A stretch of 19,543 nt of DNA, taken from assembly GCA_041671045.1 (NCBI GenBank), contig JBAZCF010000016.1, positions 1 to 19,543 on the forward strand. Direction: 5' to 3'. Below are positions 1 to 7,700 of this stretch, one piece after another. Position 1 is the first letter of the stretch. Each line of letters starts with the position of its first letter. This DNA comes from Parachlamydiales bacterium. Lineage in GTDB: Bacteria; Chlamydiota; Chlamydiia; Chlamydiales; JABDDJ01. The position numbers and the translations under genes are program-made. The notes beneath the pieces were generated by a model. The model made no database searches. It saw nothing but the letters and a program-made list of their open reading frames with translations, and was not told the DNA's origin.

Positions 1-1175
1 TTCAAATACGTCCTACAAATCCGATTGCACCGAGTGCCGCAAATCCAATTACAACTGCTAAACCCCTTCCTCCTATACCACAGCAAGCAGTCCGCACTAA
101 CACTCAAGCTACTACAGTATTAAACTCAGGAACACCTGCTCATGCAGCCCCTAACCCCTACTGTGCTACTTCTTCAGCAACTCGCGTGCAACAGCAAGTG
201 CAACAAAATGCTCCGGCTTCAACCATCACAGCACAAAATGATGACCCCAATTTTTGTGATGATGTAGAACACGAGTTTGAAAATTTTGTGCTGGATTACA
301 GATTAGATGATTTAAAAAACTTCAATACAACTATTCTAAGCTTTGAAGTTAAACAACTTCAATATACTCACGCTTGGATGTGTAGAGTCTTAAGAAGATT
401 CACTAACTTTTTAGTGGATCCAAAGAGCATCAATCCAAAACACACTCCCAACAGCGATATTAAAATCGATGAGGTTTTGAACACTTATTCAAACCTGATT
501 TTAATGTACAATTTCTCTTCTAAAAAACAACTTAAAGTACATGAAGATCCTGTTCTTAAAAATCACGTGCTTCAAGTCATTGAACATTTCAAAGGACTAC
601 TAAATACAAGAATGTACAATGAACATCAGAAGTTCTTGATTGGCATCGAAATAGGTTTTCTTGAGATTTTGTTAAAACCATCCACATTTTATGATAGTAA
701 AGGAGCTTGGGATGTTAATGCTACCCTCACTCCTTCAGATCGGTCTACTGCTGAGAAATACTACGGCGTGTTATGTAAAATCAAATTTAATACTCTCATT
801 GACTGCGTGCTTTACATTAGAGCCGCTGCAATAGTTGTATTAAACACCGCATCAAAAGGAAACCACGATAGTGGACTATCTCATGTCAACGGAATTTATG
901 ACGTTTATGCAAACAGAATGGGTGACATACTCACACTAACTCCTGCTGCTAGAATGAAGTCTATTAATTTAATCACAGAAATAGCCCTGCGTACTAACGA
1001 AAATAATATGAAAGGACTTGTTCTGTATATATTGAAAAAGATTGCTGATAATACTAGGTTCTCTCGCGAGGCAGTTGGACATATTTCAGTATGTATTGAA
1101 GAGATTGAACGCTCTAGAGATGCTTACATTGCAGGAATACACAATCCCAACAACGTTCCAATTCATAGATACTAG
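1..1175 (+). CDS. Tandem paralogue copy 1, proline-rich/helical protein, 5' end outside window
   Basis: The reading frame is open from the window edge (first full codon at position 3) to TAG at 1173-1175. The first base aligns with codon 33 of the complete copy at 1732, so about 32 codons including the start are missing. A GTG at 186 is an internal valine, not the start. The visible product starts in a Pro/Thr/Ala/Gln-rich segment and then becomes a charged, helix-rich region of about 300 residues with no family signature that I recognise. Bases 1-670 match copy 2 except for one visible substitution at 613 (Met versus Thr). From 671 the sequence diverges abruptly: the C-terminal half is only about half identical to copies 2 and 3 and ends in a different tail. 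No signal peptide can be judged because the N-terminus is missing. Its function is unknown; a secreted effector is an inference from composition only. Confidence 0.85.
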   Translation, partial: QIRPTNPIAPSAANPITTAKPLPPIPQQAVRTNTQATTVLNSGTPAHAAPNPYCATSSATRVQQQVQQNAPASTITAQNDDPNFCDDVEHEFENFVLDYRLDDLKNFNTTILSFEVKQLQYTHAWMCRVLRRFTNFLVDPKSINPKHTPNSDIKIDEVLNTYSNLILMYNFSSKKQLKVHEDPVLKNHVLQVIEHFKGLLNTRMYNEHQKFLIGIEIGFLEILLKPSTFYDSKGAWDVNATLTPSDRSTAEKYYGVLCKIKFNTLIDCVLYIRAAAIVVLNTASKGNHDSGLSHVNGIYDVYANRMGDILTLTPAARMKSINLITEIALRTNENNMKGLVLYILKKIADNTRFSREAVGHISVCIEEIERSRDAYIAGIHNPNNVPIHRY

Positions 1176-1182
1176 CCAAAAT

Positions 1183-1219
1183 AGAGAGCGGTTAATACCC
1201 GCTCTCTTCTTTTTCTTTT
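1183..1219 (+). terminator. Intrinsic terminator of paralogue copy 1
   Basis: A 9-bp perfect stem (AGAGAGCGG at 1183-1191, CCGCTCTCT at 1199-1207) with a 7-base loop is followed by a T-rich tract (TCTTCTTTTTC). It lies 7 bases after the stop codon. The same stem core recurs after copies 2 and 3. Confidence 0.85.
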
Positions 1220-1310
1220 ATTTATTAAACACTCCAGATTTGGCATCTTCATAGGATTCTTCATAAATTTCCTCAGTTTGGCCGCCATCTTGAGTAAAAT
1301 AACTTATTTT
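1218..1310 (-). pseudogene. Decayed antisense coding tail (remnant 1)
   Basis: A 30-codon minus-strand frame (stop complement at 1218-1220) encodes a peptide containing EIYEESYEDAK. The region at 3029-3115 carries a related stretch (EIYEESYETAK) on the same strand and at the same place in the repeat unit. Conservation of peptide sequence between two diverged copies suggests that this was once the C-terminus of a real gene. No start is visible and the frame is closed upstream by a stop at 1311-1313. I do not recognise the family. Confidence 0.4.
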
Positions 1311-1372
1311 CTACCTAAAGAAAATTCCATTGATATGTATAGAAGAGGGACAAACAACTCACCCATACATAA

Positions 1373-1615
1373 AAACCGACCCTAGTTATCGTAGGTCTAT
1401 CTGACTCTGCCGTGAAAGAATCTAAAGATGATGTCATGACGGCTCTTAAAAATTGCGGATATTCTCTGGGGGCTTACCAACTTCCTATTGCCTTAGGCAT
1501 CATGTCACGCTGATCGCATTTTACGCGTAGCCTTACTATTGCAGATCTTACAGATGAAAATTTAAACGTATTACATCTTTTCAAAGTATCTACTTATAAA
1601 TGTTCTATTATTTAA
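1373..1615 (+). pseudogene. comM: comM/yifB (Mg-chelatase-like AAA+) pseudogene with the AAA+ core deleted
   Basis: From 1373 the frame reads KPTLVIVGLSDSAVKES, then MTALKNCGYS and LPIALGI. This matches the conserved N-terminus of the ComM/YifB family (GLPxFxIVGLxDxAVKES, LPIALGIL). The frame hits TGA at 1511. Directly overlapping, in other frames, is the family C-terminus (ADRILRV, then TIADL and the final ..YKCSII), ending at 1615. A one-base deletion near 1526, relative to the sibling fragment at 3277-3386, breaks that part too. The central roughly 400-residue AAA+ core with its Walker motifs is absent. Intact ComM is a hexameric DNA helicase that promotes branch migration during natural transformation. 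Here it is clearly non-functional, with two frame breaks and a large internal deletion. Confidence 0.8.
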
Positions 1616-1662
1616 TAATAATACGGCAATATTTTCCGCTCCTAGGCATATGCAAAATATAG

Positions 1663-1689
1663 TTGTAAGAAACTAATAATTAGTATATT
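1663..1689 (+). promoter_or_regulatory. Possible promoter of paralogue copy 2
   Basis: TTGTAA (1663-1668) and TATATT (1684-1689) are separated by 15 bases. The block sits at the same place and in nearly the same sequence upstream of copy 3 (TTGCAA and TATACT, 15-base gap). The short spacing weakens a sigma70-type call; preservation between copies supports it slightly. Confidence 0.3.
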
Positions 1690-1731
1690 ATTAATTTAAT
1701 AAACAAATTTAAATTATAAATTGGAGCCTTT

Positions 1732-2985
1732 ATGGGTAAGTTATCCAACATACTACAGTTCTTCAGAGGTGGTAATACTAATCCTCCCCCAGTAATCAAT
1801 GAAAATACCGCTCCTCATACTTCCAATGTTCAAATACGTCCTACAAATCCGATTGCACCGAGTGCCGCAAATCCAATTACAACTGCTAAACCCCTTCCTC
1901 CTATACCACAGCAAGCAGTCCGCACTAACACTCAAGCTACTACAGTATTAAACTCAGGAACACCTGCTCATGCAGCCCCTAACCCCTACTGTGCTACTTC
2001 TTCAGCAACTCGCGTGCAACAGCAAGTGCAACAAAATGCTCCGGCTTCAACCATCACAGCACAAAATGATGACCCCAATTTTTGTGATGATGTAGAACAC
2101 GAGTTTGAAAATTTTGTGCTGGATTACAGATTAGATGATTTAAAAAACTTCAATACAACTATTCTAAGCTTTGAAGTTAAACAACTTCAATATACTCACG
2201 CTTGGATGTGTAGAGTCTTAAGAAGATTCACTAACTTTTTAGTGGATCCAAAGAGCATCAATCCAAAACACACTCCCAACAGCGATATTAAAATCGATGA
2301 GGTTTTGAACACTTATTCAAACCTGATTTTAATGTACAATTTCTCTTCTAAAAAACAACTTAAAGTACATGAAGATCCTGTTCTTAAAAATCACGTGCTT
2401 CAAGTCATTGAACATTTCAAAGGACTACTAAATACAAGAACGTACAATGAACATCAGAAGTTCTTGATTGGCATCGAAATAGGTTTTCTTGAGATTTTAC
2501 TTACCGAGCCAGAAAAATTATTACCCGATTCTAACTTTTATGATATCAGGCTTTGGGATGTTAATGCACCTATGATTCCAATTGACCGTTTGGGAGCTGA
2601 AGGCTATCATGCTCGCCTGTATAAGCGAAAATTTAATACTCTTATAGAATGCGTTTTAGCGATTAGAGGATTGAGTGTTGTCATTCTCAATCATATAGGA
2701 GCAGGTAAAATTGAATCCTTTACTTGTGCAGAAAAAATATTTGATATTTATGCTAATAAAATCGGAGATAATCTGACATTAGCAAATGCTGCAAGAATGA
2801 AGTGCATCAATTTTATTACTGAAATGGCGTTACGTACAAATAATGGTAATATGAAAGATCGTATAATATCTCTATTAGAACAAATTCAAAATTGTACTAG
2901 ACTATCCAAACAGTCCGTTTCGCATATTGCTGCTTCCGTTTATGAAATTCAAAATTCAAAATTAAAAAACAAATCACTAATCTAA
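1732..2985 (+). CDS. Tandem paralogue copy 2, proline-rich/helical protein, candidate secreted effector
   Basis: A complete 417-residue product with ATG at 1732 and GGAG at 1723-1726, five bases upstream. The leader (about 115 bp after the comM scrap) and start are conserved in copy 3. Residues 1-12 are short and basic/hydrophobic, without a classical signal peptide. Residues 18-110 are rich in Pro, Thr, Ala, Asn and Gln and include K53-P-L-P-P-I-P59, which fits the class I SH3-ligand pattern [R/K]xxPxxP. From about residue 110 to the end the protein is charged and probably helical, with recurring Leu/Ile spacing. No enzymatic motif is visible. Bases 1829-2498 equal copy 1 (one visible change), while the C-terminal half equals copy 3 with few changes, so the gene is a mosaic. 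An effector delivered to a eukaryotic host, for example by type III secretion, is plausible but unproven. Confidence 0.9.
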   Translation: MGKLSNILQFFRGGNTNPPPVINENTAPHTSNVQIRPTNPIAPSAANPITTAKPLPPIPQQAVRTNTQATTVLNSGTPAHAAPNPYCATSSATRVQQQVQQNAPASTITAQNDDPNFCDDVEHEFENFVLDYRLDDLKNFNTTILSFEVKQLQYTHAWMCRVLRRFTNFLVDPKSINPKHTPNSDIKIDEVLNTYSNLILMYNFSSKKQLKVHEDPVLKNHVLQVIEHFKGLLNTRTYNEHQKFLIGIEIGFLEILLTEPEKLLPDSNFYDIRLWDVNAPMIPIDRLGAEGYHARLYKRKFNTLIECVLAIRGLSVVILNHIGAGKIESFTCAEKIFDIYANKIGDNLTLANAARMKCINFITEMALRTNNGNMKDRIISLLEQIQNCTRLSKQSVSHIAASVYEIQNSKLKNKSLI

Positions 2986-2990
2986 TAATG

Positions 2991-3025
2991 AAAGAGAGCG
3001 GTTTATTAATCGCTCTCTTTTTTTC
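2991..3025 (+). terminator. Intrinsic terminator of paralogue copy 2
   Basis: A perfect 10-bp stem (AAAGAGAGCG at 2991-3000, CGCTCTCTTT at 3011-3020) with a 10-base loop runs into further T residues. It begins five bases after the stop codon. Confidence 0.88.
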
Positions 3026-3028
3026 TAC

Positions 3029-3094
3029 TTATCTTTTATTTCCTAAACATTTCGCTGTTTCATAAGATTCTTCATAAATTTCCGCTGTTAAGCT
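3029..3094 (-). pseudogene. Decayed antisense coding tail (remnant 2)
   Basis: The minus-strand frame from the stop complement at 3029-3031 encodes SLTAEIYEESYETAKCLGNKR and is closed by a stop at 3095-3097. Homology to remnant 1 (1218-1310) continues to about 3115 in another frame (a CFLQDE-type stretch), so at least one frameshift separates the two parts. It lies directly behind the terminator of copy 2, as remnant 1 does behind copy 1. Family unknown. Confidence 0.35.
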
Positions 3095-3140
3095 TCATCT
3101 TGCAAAAAACAACTTATAGAGTTCAAAAAAGCGCGTCTAA

Positions 3141-3386
3141 AACAGCACTTCTGACAGGAAGGATAAAATCAACGTTACACTGACGCGCTCTGACCTGCAT
3201 TTGTATTGCCCTCTAGATAATGATTCCCTTCAGGTAATAAAAATAGCAATGGAGGAACATGGAGTTTCTGCCAGAGCTGCTGATCGCATTTTACGTGTAG
3301 GACTTACTATTGCAGATCTTGCAGATCAGAATTTAAACGCATTACATCTTTTCGAAGCATTTAGTTATAAATGTTCTATTATTTAA
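3141..3386 (+). pseudogene. comM: comM/yifB C-terminal fragment
   Basis: The frame opens after TAA at 3138-3140 and runs to TAA at 3384-3386. It contains INVTLTRSDLHLYCPLD, followed by MEEHGVSARAADRILRV, TIADL, LNALHLFEA and Y. This is the Mg_chelatase C-terminal domain order of ComM/YifB (xxLxxHCxLD, LSARAxxRILRVARTIADL, HLxEALxYR). Only about the last 80 of the usual roughly 500 residues remain; the N-terminus and the ATPase core are missing. It is better preserved than the sibling scrap at 1373-1615 and has a single open frame. It ends 115 bp before the start of copy 3. A TTG at 3201 could be called as a start but falls inside the conserved domain, so I treat the piece as a remnant, not a gene. 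Confidence 0.8.
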
Positions 3387-3432
3387 AATAATACAGTACT
3401 ATTTTCTGCTCCTAGTTATATGCAAAATACAG

Positions 3433-3459
3433 TTGCAAGAAACTAACAATTAGTATACT
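3433..3459 (+). promoter_or_regulatory. Possible promoter of paralogue copy 3
   Basis: TTGCAA (3433-3438) and TATACT (3454-3459) with a 15-base gap. The -10-like box is one mismatch from TATAAT. It is the counterpart of the block upstream of copy 2. Confidence 0.33.
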
Positions 3460-3501
3460 TTTAATTTAACAACCAAATCTAAATTATAAATTGGAGCCTT
3501 T

Positions 3502-4749
3502 ATGGGTAAGTTATCCAACATACTACAGTTCTTCAGAGGTAGTAATACTAATCCTCCCCCAGTAATCAATGAAAATACCGCTCCTCATACTTCCAATGTT
3601 CAAATACGTCCTACAAATCCGATTGCACCGAGTGCCGCAAATCCAATTACAACTGCTAAACCCCTTCCTCCTATACCACAGCAAGCAGTCCGTACTAACA
3701 CTCAAGCTACTACAGTATTAAACTCAGGAACACCTGCTCATGCAGCCCCTAACCCCTACTGTGCTACTTCTTCAGCAACTCGCGTGCAACAGCAAGTGCA
3801 ACAAAATGCTCCGACTTCAATCATCACAGCACAAAATGATGACCCCAATTTTTGTGATGATGTAGAACACGGGTTCGAAAATTTCGTGCTGGATTACAGA
3901 TTAGATGATTTAAAAAACTTCAATACAACCATTCTAAACTTTGAAGTTAAAAAACTTCAATATACTCACGCTTGGATGTTCAGAGTCTTAGGAAGGTTCA
4001 CTAAGTTTTTAGTTGATCCTCAGAGCATCAATCCAAAACACACTTCCAACAGCGATATTAAAATCGATGAGGTTTTAAATACCTATTCAAACCTGATCTT
4101 GATGTACAATTTCTCTTCTAAAAATCAACTTAAAGTACATGAAGATCCTGTTCTTAAAAATCACGTGCTTCAAGTCATTGAACATTTCAAAGGACTACTA
4201 AATACAAGAACGTACAATGAACATCAGAAGTTCTTGATTGGCATCGAAATAGGTTTTCTTGAGATTTTACTTACCGAGCCAGAAAAATTATTACCCGATT
4301 CTAACTTTTATGATATCAGGCTTTGGGATGTTAATGCACCTATGATTCCAAGTGACCGTTTGGGAGCTGAAAGCTATCATGGCGTACTTTATAAACGAAA
4401 ATTTAATACTCTTATTGAATGCGTTCTAGCGATTAGAGGATTGAGTGTTGTCATTCTCAATCGTATAGGAGCAGGTAAAATTGAATCCTTTACCTGTGCA
4501 GAAAAAATATTTGATATTTATGCTAATAAAATCGGAGATATTCTGACATTAGCAAATGCTGCAAGAATGAAGTGCATCAATTTTATTACTGAAATGGCGT
4601 TACGTACAAATAATGGTAATATGAAAGATCGTATAATATCGCTATTAGAACAAATTCAACATAGTACTAGACTATCCAAACAGTCCGTTTCGCATATTGC
4701 TGCTTCCGTTTATGAAATTCAAAACTCAAAAACAACATCACTGATCTAA
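3502..4749 (+). CDS. Tandem paralogue copy 3, proline-rich/helical protein, candidate secreted effector
   Basis: A complete 415-residue product with ATG at 3502 and GGAG at 3493-3496. Its layout is the same as copy 2: a proline-rich N-terminal 110 residues with the KPLPPIP motif at 53-59, then a helical charged region. Compared with copy 2 it has about 24 substitutions clustered between roughly codons 60 and 210 (for example E to G near 3871, and several in the segment after AWM). It is then identical for more than 220 bp and differs little afterwards, apart from a short variable patch near 4350-4400 that resembles copy 1 (PSDR, GVL). The last few residues also differ (TTSLI). The stop is 45 bp from the convergent Rhs stop codon. 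Function unknown; no domain recognised. Confidence 0.9.
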   Translation: MGKLSNILQFFRGSNTNPPPVINENTAPHTSNVQIRPTNPIAPSAANPITTAKPLPPIPQQAVRTNTQATTVLNSGTPAHAAPNPYCATSSATRVQQQVQQNAPTSIITAQNDDPNFCDDVEHGFENFVLDYRLDDLKNFNTTILNFEVKKLQYTHAWMFRVLGRFTKFLVDPQSINPKHTSNSDIKIDEVLNTYSNLILMYNFSSKNQLKVHEDPVLKNHVLQVIEHFKGLLNTRTYNEHQKFLIGIEIGFLEILLTEPEKLLPDSNFYDIRLWDVNAPMIPSDRLGAESYHGVLYKRKFNTLIECVLAIRGLSVVILNRIGAGKIESFTCAEKIFDIYANKIGDILTLANAARMKCINFITEMALRTNNGNMKDRIISLLEQIQHSTRLSKQSVSHIAASVYEIQNSKTTSLI

Positions 4750-4751
4750 TG

Positions 4752-4782
4752 ATAAAAGAGAGCGGTTTAATAAACCGCTCTC
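4752..4782. terminator. Shared hairpin between paralogue copy 3 and rhs
   Basis: A perfect inverted repeat (GAGAGCGGTTTA at 4758-4769 against TAAACCGCTCTC at 4771-4782) lies between two convergent stop codons. On the minus strand it is followed by TTTTATC, giving a plausible terminator for rhs. On the plus strand it is followed by eight A residues instead of the T tract seen after copies 1 and 2, so termination of copy 3 by this hairpin is doubtful. Confidence 0.7.
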
Positions 4783-4794
4783 AAAAAAAACATT

Positions 4795-7700
4795 CTAATG
4801 TTTTAAATTTCTTATTTTATCAAATGTTCCATGTCGAAACAAGGCTTTACTATAAGTTTCCTTATCAAAACTATGCTCCCCAAAACCTGAATTACAATAT
4901 TCAATCTTATGATTTCCGCTAAGTATTCCTTTTAATAAACCTATTGGATCTGAAAATAAAGGCACTAAATCTCCCTTACCAACAATATTAATACAACTAT
5001 ATGCGTTATCATTCAGGATCATTTTAGCACCTCCAAATGTTCGGATTTGTAATTTAGAAACCTCTTCAGGAGTAAGATAGTCTAAAGCACATGACAGTAT
5101 TAAAGCGCCTTGGCTGTGTGCATTTACAATAACTCTATCGTGTAATTTGCACTCAACTCGAAGTTGCTCTGCAGCAATTTGTACAGAATGTGTTTTTATG
5201 CCACATTTTTGAATAATACATTCCATTATGTCCCAAAAAAAGCCATGGGAAGAATTATGAATGCTATAAACTCCCTCAGTACCATAGCAATTTTTTACCG
5301 CAAATGCCATCTCTGTGCAGCTATGTAAATTATTTAGAATACCGCAAATATTAGAAACACAAAAGCCACCGGGAGATATATCTTCACCTACTGTATAGCT
5401 GCTTGATCTTTCATCTCCATAATAAGAGCCAAAATCTTCCGAACGAAACCCCATCATTAAAAAAGGAATATATGCTAGTCCCTTACTAATAAATCCAAAT
5501 CGTGGAATTGTTGCGATAAAGCAATAAAACAACTCACCTATAAAATTCATTGCACACGAAAAGGGATTAAACTCTTGCAGTCCATAGAGATCGAACAGCG
5601 TGAGGGGGTTATTTTTTACATAGAGGTATCCATTTGCACCGGTGGAGTAACCGCTGGGGTCTAAAGTCAACCAACGTCCCACTTCCGGCATATAGAAACG
5701 CCGTCCGAAGAAGGTAAAGCCGGTTTCATTATCCAAGCGCTTACCAAGATATCTCCAAGGGCACATTTCTGCGACAGGCCCTTCCGAATTCTCAATACAT
5801 CCGAAAGCGTCGTAGCGATAGCATGCGCTTGATTCGCCGGTTTCAGAGTCAATCAGAGATCTCAAACTTCCTTGATGATCATAAATAGGCGCATAAGCCT
5901 TACCGCCGAGTTCAATTGCAGCTGCCTGACCTTCTTTTGCTTGTTTACCGTACCCAAAGATACGCAGAGAAGTGAAGTGATGATTTTCGTCCACCGAACC
6001 GGCTTCAGTCACACCTACATAGAGGTATTTCTCTTTGGAAAGAGAGGTGAATGATTGATCAGGATTGATGCTTAAATGTTCTTTTGCAATACGCCGATGT
6101 AGAGCGTCATAGGTGTACTTCCACATCTCATTTCCTTTTCTAACAGTCCTTAATCGATCCAAAGAGTCATATTCAAAGGACATATTCCCAACGGAAGTTA
6201 AATTACCATTCTCATCATACTTATAGTGATTTCCATTGGATTCCAGGAGTCTATTTGTATTTGCACAGATGACATAAGGCATACCGTTGATAGATCGCCG
6301 GTTTCCTAGATTGTCATATTTGTAGGAATGAGAATGGGATTCCTGTGTCAGCTGTGACAAGGAGTCATAGGAATATTTCTTTTGGAAATCTCCTAGAGTG
6401 TCTTGGTAATGACTTTCAATAAGGGTGTCATCCAATGCATATTTAAATTGGCCTTTCAGATGCTCACTGTCAATATTGGTCGTCCGCCCTTTGTTATCAT
6501 AAGCAAAGGAGATTTCGCCTGCTTTTCCGGCAAGTTGAAGGGAGAGGATCCTCCCTGCAAGATCGGTAGAAAGAACTTTGTGTTGATAGACTTCTTCTTG
6601 CTGTGTGTTAAGCCGAATAGTGGATTCGTGGTTGAACCCTTTATATGTATATTTAACACTTGTTCCATCATGAAAAGTCATTAGATTGGGTCTATCCAGT
6701 GCATCATAACTGTATTTAATAAAGAGCTCAGGCGAGAATTTTTCTTGCTCTAGTTGATCCTGCGCATTGTATAATCGTTCAATTTGCCAGTCTTGAATAG
6801 GATCCCAAATCTTCGTTGGGTGATCTGCGGAATCATATTCGTAGTGATGGTCGAATGTAAGCTTTGAGTCATACTCATTTTTAACACGCCCTTGAGCATC
6901 AAAAATCCAATATAATTCTGTACCGTCGTTACGCAGCACTTTGGTTTTTCTACCCATACTATCATACGTATGTCTGGTAATTGTCTGTTGGGGTGTGCCT
7001 GCATGCGAAGTTTCTGCGACAAGCCTTCCTAGAATATCGTAGTAGGATCTTCTAATCTGAGTGTTTACTTCCTCGTCATTGTATATAAGGCTATCCGTTG
7101 TTTCGATACATTTTCCATACAAGTTATAGGAGCATGTTTTCTTTTGGAGAAGCTGTCCAAATTGATCATAAACTTCCACTAAAACTACCCGTTGGGCAGC
7201 ATCCTTGCGTTCACGTGTAATGCGTCCGGAGCTGTCAGTTACTTCTAAAGCATCTATCCAACCTCCACTGAAAGGATCAAAATCAGAAGTGTAAGTGTAG
7301 TGGGTTTCAGCCCCTTCCGGGTCTGTCACTTTCGTGATGCGATTCCTTGAATCGAATGTAGTAAACGTGGAAAGGATTTTTCCGTCATCATTATTTACGG
7401 ACTCTACAATTTTTCTTCCTGCAGAATCGTAAACAAAGGTTTGATGCATCTGGAGTTTCCCCTCTCCATCTAAATGCTTCTCCTCAATAATGCGTCCAAA
7501 ATAATCATGCTCTCTTTGTTTGATCTGCAGTAGCTGCTGACCTTCATATTGCTTTTCTTCATTCAAGTAACCGCGGCTCGAATATGCATAGACTGTACGG
7601 TGGTTGCCTTTAGCTTCTTCTACGCATCTTCCCAGGCCGTCGTAAGAATAAAGAATAGACGGTCCGCTAGGATTGTATTGGGCAATCTTGCGTTTGCTGC

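Larger units (their letters stand above)
1..4782 (+). repeat. Tandem array of three ~1.8-kb duplication units
   Basis: Each unit holds a leader, a paralogue gene, a GAGAGCGG hairpin, an antisense coding scrap and a comM scrap. Offsets between equivalent bases are 1828 (copies 1 to 2) and 1770 (copies 2 to 3). The third unit stops at the terminator hairpin, where the convergent Rhs gene begins. Spacer sequences are much more diverged between units than the gene bodies, pointing to selection on, or recombination within, the genes. Confidence 0.85.

Noticed and set aside
186..1175. A complete 329-codon gene starting at 186
   Set aside because: The frame is open to the window edge and the GTG at 186 aligns with an internal valine of the complete copies.
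1753..3705. Two similar 60-codon minus-strand ORFs (1753-1935 and 3523-3705)
   Set aside because: They are shadows of the proline-rich N-termini of paralogue copies 2 and 3; their similarity follows from the duplication.
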